Shown here in pieces: positions 13,815 through 17,378 of a stretch of 17,378 nt of DNA. Every line of letters starts with the position of its first letter. The stretch's first letter is position 1. A program made the position numbers and the translations under genes. The stretch is from CAZDYI01 sp964509765 (GTDB lineage: Bacteria > Pseudomonadota > Gammaproteobacteria > Tethybacterales > Tethybacteraceae), in NCBI GenBank assembly GCA_964509765.1, contig CAZDYI010000143.1, positions 1 through 17,378 of the forward strand, in the 5' to 3' direction. Under the pieces are notes generated by a model. It made no database searches, was not told the DNA's origin, and saw nothing but the letters and a program-made list of their open reading frames with translations.

Positions 13815-16664
13815 TTGGACTTCACCTACCAGGCCTGGGGCTCGGGCGAGATCATCGTCCAGGCCTTCCGGGCGCTTGCGATCATCGCCGCCTCCGGCGA
13901 GCTCGCGAGCTCGCTGCAGGTCGCCGCGCTGCTTGGCATACTGATCGTCGCCGCCGGCGCGGCCTTCAACCTTTCCCACGTATCGATACTCGCGCCGGTG
14001 CGGATCATGATCGTCATGCTGCTCATCGGCGGGGTGCTGCTCGTTCCGAGCAGGGTGACCGTCACCGACAGCTTCGACGGCCAGGACCTGCTGCTGCCCG
14101 GCTCGAGGGCGGTGACAGGGCCCGTCGTGGTAAACGGGGTGCCGGTCGGGGTGGCGATGCCCGCCGCGGTCGCGTCGCTCATCGGCTCGTCGCTCACGCG
14201 CGTGATCGAGACCGCGACGGGAAGGGTCGACGCCGAGGACCGCCTGAGCTCGGCCGGGCTTTGGCTCGGCGCCCGGGCGCTGCGGGCGATGGCGCTCGAC
14301 GCGGAGGTCAGCGACCCGACGCTGTCGGGCGACTTCCGCTACTTCCTCGAGAACTGCACCTACTTCGACGTGCTCGCCGAGCGGGTGTCGCTCGAGGACC
14401 TGCGCGGGGGCTCGGCGATGCAGGAGCTCGCGCGGACGGCCGGCGGGCTCACGAGCGTCCACGTCGAGGGCGAGGGACTGGTCCTCGTTTCCTGCACGGA
14501 CGCATGGGCGGGAAACACCAGCCTCGGCGGCATCGCGGTGCCGGGGCTCGAGGAGCGGATCCGAGCAGAGGGAGTTGCGCGCAAGTTCTCCGCGTGCAAC
14601 TCCCTGCGCGGGATAGCGCTTGCCATGGACAACGCCGAGCTCGCGTGGGCCATGCGCGACGCCCGCGACCCGCTTACGGGCCCGTCGGCGACCTGCGGCG
14701 ACGGGGTGTTCGCGCACGCCATGGCGGAGTTCGGCTTCACCGGGTCGGTTGCGGACCAGTTCAGCCAGCTCGTCGCGATCGGGCTGCTGCGCGAGGGCGT
14801 CCACACCCTGTCGGCGCAGGACCCGCAGGCTGTCGCGCTCGGCCGGTTCACCGCCGAGCGGCAGCGCAACGCGACCTACGTGATCGCCGGCGAGCTGGCC
14901 GCGGTCGCGCTGCCGGCGCTGCGCGGGCTCCTGGAGGCGGCCGTGACGGTCCTGCTGCCAGTGATGCTCGTGATGGGCCTGCTGTTCTTCGACCAGTTCG
15001 CGCGCTACCTGGCGAACGGGCTCGCGCTGCTGCTGTGGCTTCAGCTGTGGCCGCCGGTGATGGCGGTGTTCAACGGCATCGGCCAGTTCGTCCAGGTCGC
15101 GGCGATGAACGAGCACGTGATCCTGTCGAACGGAACGTTCACCGCAGCCGGGATCGAGGGCGCGCTGGCCGAGCTCGACACCCAGCTTGCGATGTCGCGG
15201 TACATGCTCGTGATGGTCCCTGTCGTCGCCTGGGCGCTCGTGCGCGCGGGCGAGTTCAGCGGCTCGATGCTCGCTGCCCGCCTGATGCAGCCCGGCGAGC
15301 AGGCCGCGGGGTCGGTCGCCGGGTCGGTCGCGACGAACAACTGGACCATGGACCAGGTCCAGCTCGCGCCGCGCACCGCGGTCGGCCCGCATGTCGCGAC
15401 CGTCGGCGACCCGTGGGGCGGGACGGTCACCCGCTACGAGCAGCTGTCGACCATGTCGATGCCGTCAAACGAGCCGGGCTACCTGTCCGCGACGCAGAGC
15501 CGTACGGTGACCGAGGCGCTGCGGCGCACGTCCGAGGAGTCGCGCATGGAGCAGCAGCAGGCGAGCACCAGGTTCTCGCGCTCGGTCGAGAACGCTTACG
15601 AGAGCGCCTTCGGCACCCAGGGCGTGGAGACCCTTGCGACCCTGCGCGAGCAGGGAGTGTCGGACACGACCTCGTTTCGGGCGCTGCAGGGCACGGGCGA
15701 GGTCATGCGGCAGTCCGAGGGCAAGGCGCGCAGCGCCGGCCAGAGCGCCGGGACCGAGCACGTCTGGAGGACGGGGGTCGGCGCCGGGCTCAACACGAGC
15801 TTCGTCGGGTTCGTCACTTCGTTCGGAGCGGACATCGACTCTTCGCAGTACCAAAAGGCGGGGGTGTCCGAGGACATGCGCGAGAGCTACAACCAGCTCG
15901 ACGAGAGCACGAGGTCCGCGATCGAGGAGGTCGGCACCGCGCTGCAGGGATCTGAGAGGGTGTCGGCGAGCGCCTCGCAGTCGCGGATAACCAGCGACAC
16001 GCATCGAGCGGCGATGAGCGAGGCCACGAGCGACATGCAAAGCTACGAGCAGGCCGAGCGGCGAGCGAGCAGGATGGCGCTTGCGAGCGAGCAGGCGCAG
16101 GGGTCGGGGCAGGCCGTGGTGCGGGAGCTCGCGCGCGACCCGCACAACGCCGCGCTGCTCGCCGAGATGCACAGGCTGCACATCGTCGAGGGCAAGCCCT
16201 TCGACCAGGCCTGGGCCGAGGCGCAGGAAGCTTCGGGGGTGAGGCTCGACATCGACGCCGTCGCGACCAGATTGCTGGGCGAGGAGATCGCGCCCATGCC
16301 GTCCGCCGCCCGAGCGCCGGAGGACCGGATCAGGGAGGGCGCCGAGAACAGGCGGCGCGTCGAGGCCATCTCGAGGCAGGCGCCGGGAGAGCCCGCGGAG
16401 CTAGCCGAGGGCCGCGAGCGGATCGAGGCGGAGCGGCAAAGGGTGGAGGGGGACGAGATGCCTGAGGCCGGCGAAGGGCACTTCGACAAGGACGACGTCA
16501 TCTACCGCGAGACGACCGACGAGGACGGCAGGAGGATGGTCGTCCAGTCGGAGTCGCTGTGGCGCGCCGGCGACAAGCGGATGACCGAGATACTTTCAGA
16601 CACGCTCGGCTTCGGCGGCGACGACGAGGGCAAGCCGGCAGAGAAGGGGGAAGACAAGCAATGA
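13815..16664 (+). CDS. traG: Type IV secretion mating-pair stabilisation/pilus assembly protein TraG
   Basis: TraG is a large bifunctional inner-membrane protein. Its N-terminal part serves pilus assembly, and its C-terminal periplasmic part serves mating-pair stabilisation and, in F, entry-exclusion recognition. The 949 residues match F TraG (about 938). Membrane segments lie near residues 10-85, 358-425 (ELAAVALPALRGLL through WLQLWPPVMAVFNGIG), and about 463-480 (YMLVMVPVVAWALV). The NGVPVGVAMPAAVASLIGSS stretch is a clear TraG match. The C-terminal half (about 540-949) is hydrophilic, rich in Ala, Ser, Glu and Arg, with helical and coiled-coil character. The start is a TTG one base after the traH stop. 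It is the only plausible early codon that keeps the family N-terminus, but it lacks a strong ribosome binding site. Confidence 0.92.
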   Translation: MDFTYQAWGSGEIIVQAFRALAIIAASGELASSLQVAALLGILIVAAGAAFNLSHVSILAPVRIMIVMLLIGGVLLVPSRVTVTDSFDGQDLLLPGSRAVTGPVVVNGVPVGVAMPAAVASLIGSSLTRVIETATGRVDAEDRLSSAGLWLGARALRAMALDAEVSDPTLSGDFRYFLENCTYFDVLAERVSLEDLRGGSAMQELARTAGGLTSVHVEGEGLVLVSCTDAWAGNTSLGGIAVPGLEERIRAEGVARKFSACNSLRGIALAMDNAELAWAMRDARDPLTGPSATCGDGVFAHAMAEFGFTGSVADQFSQLVAIGLLREGVHTLSAQDPQAVALGRFTAERQRNATYVIAGELAAVALPALRGLLEAAVTVLLPVMLVMGLLFFDQFARYLANGLALLLWLQLWPPVMAVFNGIGQFVQVAAMNEHVILSNGTFTAAGIEGALAELDTQLAMSRYMLVMVPVVAWALVRAGEFSGSMLAARLMQPGEQAAGSVAGSVATNNWTMDQVQLAPRTAVGPHVATVGDPWGGTVTRYEQLSTMSMPSNEPGYLSATQSRTVTEALRRTSEESRMEQQQASTRFSRSVENAYESAFGTQGVETLATLREQGVSDTTSFRALQGTGEVMRQSEGKARSAGQSAGTEHVWRTGVGAGLNTSFVGFVTSFGADIDSSQYQKAGVSEDMRESYNQLDESTRSAIEEVGTALQGSERVSASASQSRITSDTHRAAMSEATSDMQSYEQAERRASRMALASEQAQGSGQAVVRELARDPHNAALLAEMHRLHIVEGKPFDQAWAEAQEASGVRLDIDAVATRLLGEEIAPMPSAARAPEDRIREGAENRRRVEAISRQAPGEPAELAEGRERIEAERQRVEGDEMPEAGEGHFDKDDVIYRETTDEDGRRMVVQSESLWRAGDKRMTEILSDTLGFGGDDEGKPAEKGEDKQ

Positions 16665-16717
16665 TTCCAGCGCAGCAACTGAGCGCAGGAGCAAACGTCC
16701 GCAGTCCTCGACGGTGC

Positions 16718-16723
16718 TATACT
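16718..16723 (+). promoter_or_regulatory. Extended -10 promoter element (TGC TATACT)
   Basis: TATACT preceded by TGC at 16715-16717 makes a good extended -10 box downstream of traG. The matching -35 position (about 16694-16700) is poor, as is common for extended -10 promoters. A start about seven bases downstream, at 16730-16731, falls directly before the closing stem of the structured RNA at 16730-16824. This is the main reason to think that RNA is transcribed on its own. Confidence 0.5.
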
Positions 16724-16729
16724 GCAAGC

Positions 16730-16824
16730 AACCCCGGCAACACGGGCCAGGCCGGAGCCCATGTCCCTCGCGGGATTATCCTCCTCGGATCGCTCGATCC
16801 GGAGTGTTGCCGGGGCCTTTTTTT
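16730..16824 (+). ncRNA. Candidate structured small RNA of about 95 nt with paired 5' and 3' ends
   Basis: A 12-base perfect inverted repeat closes this stretch: CCCCGGCAACAC at 16732-16743 pairs with GTGTTGCCGGGG at 16804-16815. CC and seven T residues (16818-16824) follow, so the same stem serves as an intrinsic terminator. The enclosed 60 bases can fold into three hairpins: GGGC/GCCC (16744-16760), TCCC-TCGC-GGGA (16764-16775), and CGGATC-GCTC-GATCCG (16786-16801) with an outer CTC/GAG. The result is a four-way-junction outline. An extended -10 box places the start exactly before the closing stem. I looked for the conserved SRP/4.5S loop and did not find it, and I recognise no known class. 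It also lies where a tra operon terminator is expected. Confidence 0.5.
16804..16824 (+). terminator. Intrinsic terminator after traG and the small RNA
   Basis: The 3' arm GTGTTGCCGGGG of the long-range stem (5' arm at 16732-16743) is followed by CC and seven T residues. The loop is unusually long (60 bases), but its internal hairpins would bring the arms together. It would stop both the tra operon, whose last stop codon is at 16664, and the small RNA. On the minus strand there is no T-run after the stem, so it acts on plus-strand transcripts only. Confidence 0.6.
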
Positions 16825-16837
16825 GCAGACGACCGCG

Positions 16838-16854
16838 CGGCTCTTGCAGAGCCG
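16838..16854. repeat. Short inverted repeat between the terminator and the tRNA gene
   Basis: CGGCTC and GAGCCG form a six-base stem around a five-base loop. No T-run follows on either strand, so it is not a convincing terminator. It may be part of the 3' trailer of the minus-strand tRNA transcript. Confidence 0.3.
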
Positions 16855-16885
16855 GTCGAATAAAGGGCGGAAACAGCCGATGCTT

Positions 16886-16905
16886 CTGCATCCGTCCCGA
16901 TGCAG
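16886..16905 (-). repeat. Inverted repeat in the tRNA-Ser 3' trailer
   Basis: CTGCATC (16886-16892) and GATGCAG (16899-16905) form a seven-base stem with a six-base loop. An overlapping alternative stem, GATGC/GCATC, lies at 16879-16892. Read on the minus strand, this follows the tRNA 3' end by about 18 bases and could help end or process the tRNA transcript. The downstream sequence is only mildly T-rich (TGTTTCC), so it would be a weak terminator at best. Confidence 0.35.
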
Positions 16906-16923
16906 GACCCGAAGCCGCATAAG

Positions 16924-17013
16924 TGGCGGAGAGTGAGGGATTCGAACCCCCGAGGGACTTTCGCCCCCAACGGTTTTCAAGACCGTCGCATTCGACCGCT
17001 CTGCCAACTCTCC
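16924..17013 (-). tRNA. tRNA-Ser, anticodon UGA, with encoded CCA
   Basis: On the minus strand the gene begins GGAGAGT at 17013 and ends ACTCTCC, then a G discriminator, then CCA (16924-16926). The acceptor stem is a perfect seven pairs. The anticodon stem ACGGT/ACCGT encloses loop CTTGAAA with anticodon TGA at 16977-16979, which reads UCA serine codons. A long variable arm (GGGGGCGAAAGTCCCTC) and the T-arm GGGTTCGAATCCC are present. The length of 90 bases with CCA is normal for serine tRNA. The secretion locus lies on its 3' side, the side where integrating elements usually insert. Confidence 0.97.
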
Positions 17014-17018
17014 GCGAG

Positions 17019-17034
17019 CCCGGAAGCCTCCGGG
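17019..17034 (-). repeat. Hairpin in the tRNA-Ser leader
   Basis: CCCGGA and TCCGGG form a six-base stem around AGCC, five bases before the mature tRNA 5' end on the minus strand. It would lie in the leader removed by RNase P. There is no T-run on either strand, so it is not a terminator. Confidence 0.35.
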
Positions 17035-17047
17035 AGCAGTCAAGGAA

Positions 17048-17053
17048 ATTGTA
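17048..17053 (-). promoter_or_regulatory. Candidate -10 box for tRNA-Ser (TACAAT)
   Basis: The minus strand reads TACAAT here, 35 bases before the mature tRNA 5' end, in a locally AT-rich stretch (17041-17071). Transcription would start near 17041. No close -35 match is seen at 16-18 bases upstream. Confidence 0.4.
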
Positions 17054-17153
17054 ACTGGGGAAATTAGAATCACATGCACAATCCGGCCGAAATTCCGAAC
17101 TCTGTTGTAACCGGCACAGCCGGCTTCCCGCCATCGCACACCCCGTGAAGGAG

Positions 17154-17378
17154 ATGAACGACCTGGGGCGCCTCCGGCGCGTCCTCGGCTACCTGTTCGA
17201 CCACGCCGGAATATTCGCCGCCGGGGTGGTCTGCGTGATCCTGTTCGGCGCCTGCGAGACCGCGGTCCCGTGGCTGATGTACATGCTGCTCGACGCGGAC
17301 CAGCCCGACTTCTGGGTGCGCAAGGAGGACCTGCCCTGGGTCATGCCGGCGCTGCTCGTGCTGGTGTTCGTCGCGCGC
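17154..17378 (+). CDS. msbA: MsbA-like lipid A export ABC transporter, N-terminal fragment (cut by window edge)
   Basis: The visible 75 codons begin MNDLGRLRRVLGYLFDHAG and contain a first membrane span (about IFAAGVVCVILFGACETAVP). A periplasmic loop follows with MLLDADQPDFWVRKEDLPW, then the start of a second span. This matches the N-terminus of MsbA-type lipid A-core flippases, whose first loop has an LLDxGF...-W-PL pattern. MsbA is an inner-membrane half transporter with an ATP-binding domain, which is not in the window. AAGGAG at 17148-17153 directly abuts the ATG with no spacing, and an in-frame GTG at 17145 overlaps that site, so the start is uncertain by a few codons. This looks like a chromosomal housekeeping gene outside the secretion locus. 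Confidence 0.7.
   Translation, partial: MNDLGRLRRVLGYLFDHAGIFAAGVVCVILFGACETAVPWLMYMLLDADQPDFWVRKEDLPWVMPALLVLVFVAR

Noticed and set aside
13632..15392. A 586-codon minus-strand frame opposite traG
   Set aside because: Its composition is that of an antisense shadow (Arg/Ala/Gly/His-rich), it has no ribosome binding site or domain, and the traG frame opposite it matches a known family.
16730..16824. Identification of the structured RNA as 4.5S SRP RNA, which sits near tRNA-Ser in some bacteria
   Set aside because: The conserved SRP apical motif (AGGxCCGGAAGGxAGCA-like) is absent, and the interior folds as three hairpins and not as one long rod. Only a short CCAGGCCGGA resemblance exists.
16661..16936. 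A 91-codon plus-strand frame starting in an ATGA overlap with the traG stop, behind a purine-rich AGAAGGGGGAAG stretch
   Set aside because: It runs through the terminator stem, the T-run, and into the tRNA gene on the other strand. Its translation has no protein-like pattern. The purine run is simply the codons of the TraG EKGEDKQ tail. A very short coupled peptide remains possible, but there is no support for it.
1..17378. CRISPR arrays, insertion sequences, transposase or integrase genes, and restriction or toxin-antitoxin genes
   Set aside because: No repeated spacer-repeat pattern, no terminal inverted repeats with a transposase frame, and no proteins resembling these families were seen in any plausible frame.

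Overview
This window is dominated by one long, tightly packed plus-strand operon for an F-type (TraA/L/E/K/B...G) type IV secretion system, the class that builds F-like conjugative pili. The DNA is very GC-rich throughout (roughly seventy percent by eye), uses AGG as a common arginine codon, and ends in the start of a gene resembling msbA (lipid A flippase). That points to a high-GC Gram-negative proteobacterium, most likely gamma or beta. I cannot name the species.

Layout. Positions 1-407 hold two short minus-strand membrane-protein genes, the first cut by the window edge. A stem-loop and a perfect TATAAT box lie between them. Positions 408-542 are a divergent intergenic region that should hold the operon promoter. 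Positions 543-16664 carry 17 genes with almost no spacing: an OmpA-like protein without a signal peptide, then traA (pilin), traL, traE, traK, traB, a dsbC-type thiol isomerase, traV, traC, traW, traU, trbC, traN, an unrecognised secreted 111-residue protein, traF, traH and traG. Ten junctions are four-base ATGA/GTGA overlaps, so translation is probably coupled along the whole mRNA. Positions 16665-16923 hold a candidate structured small RNA with its own extended -10 box and a terminator. A minus-strand tRNA-Ser(UGA) and the start of the msbA-like gene follow.

How the genes work together. TraA is the pilin. TraL, TraE and TraC form the inner-membrane/ATPase part. TraB, TraK and TraV make the trans-envelope core. 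TraW, TraU, TrbC, TraF, TraH and TraN serve pilus assembly and mating-pair stabilisation. TraG spans both roles. DsbC and a TraF with an intact CxxC probably handle the disulfides of the cysteine-rich TraU, TraN and TraH. DsbC between traB and traV is an order known from chromosomal F-like systems such as the gonococcal genetic island and SXT/R391-type elements.

What is not here. I see no relaxase, coupling protein (TraD), lytic transglycosylase, TrbI, S26-type peptidase, integrase or origin of transfer. The secretion apparatus is close to complete, but whether it moves DNA cannot be decided from this window. Its position beside the 3' end of a tRNA-Ser gene suggests an integrated element.

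The least explained items are the structured RNA after traG, the leaderless OmpA-like first gene, the orphan secreted protein between traN and traF, and the twin small membrane proteins with a hairpin leader.
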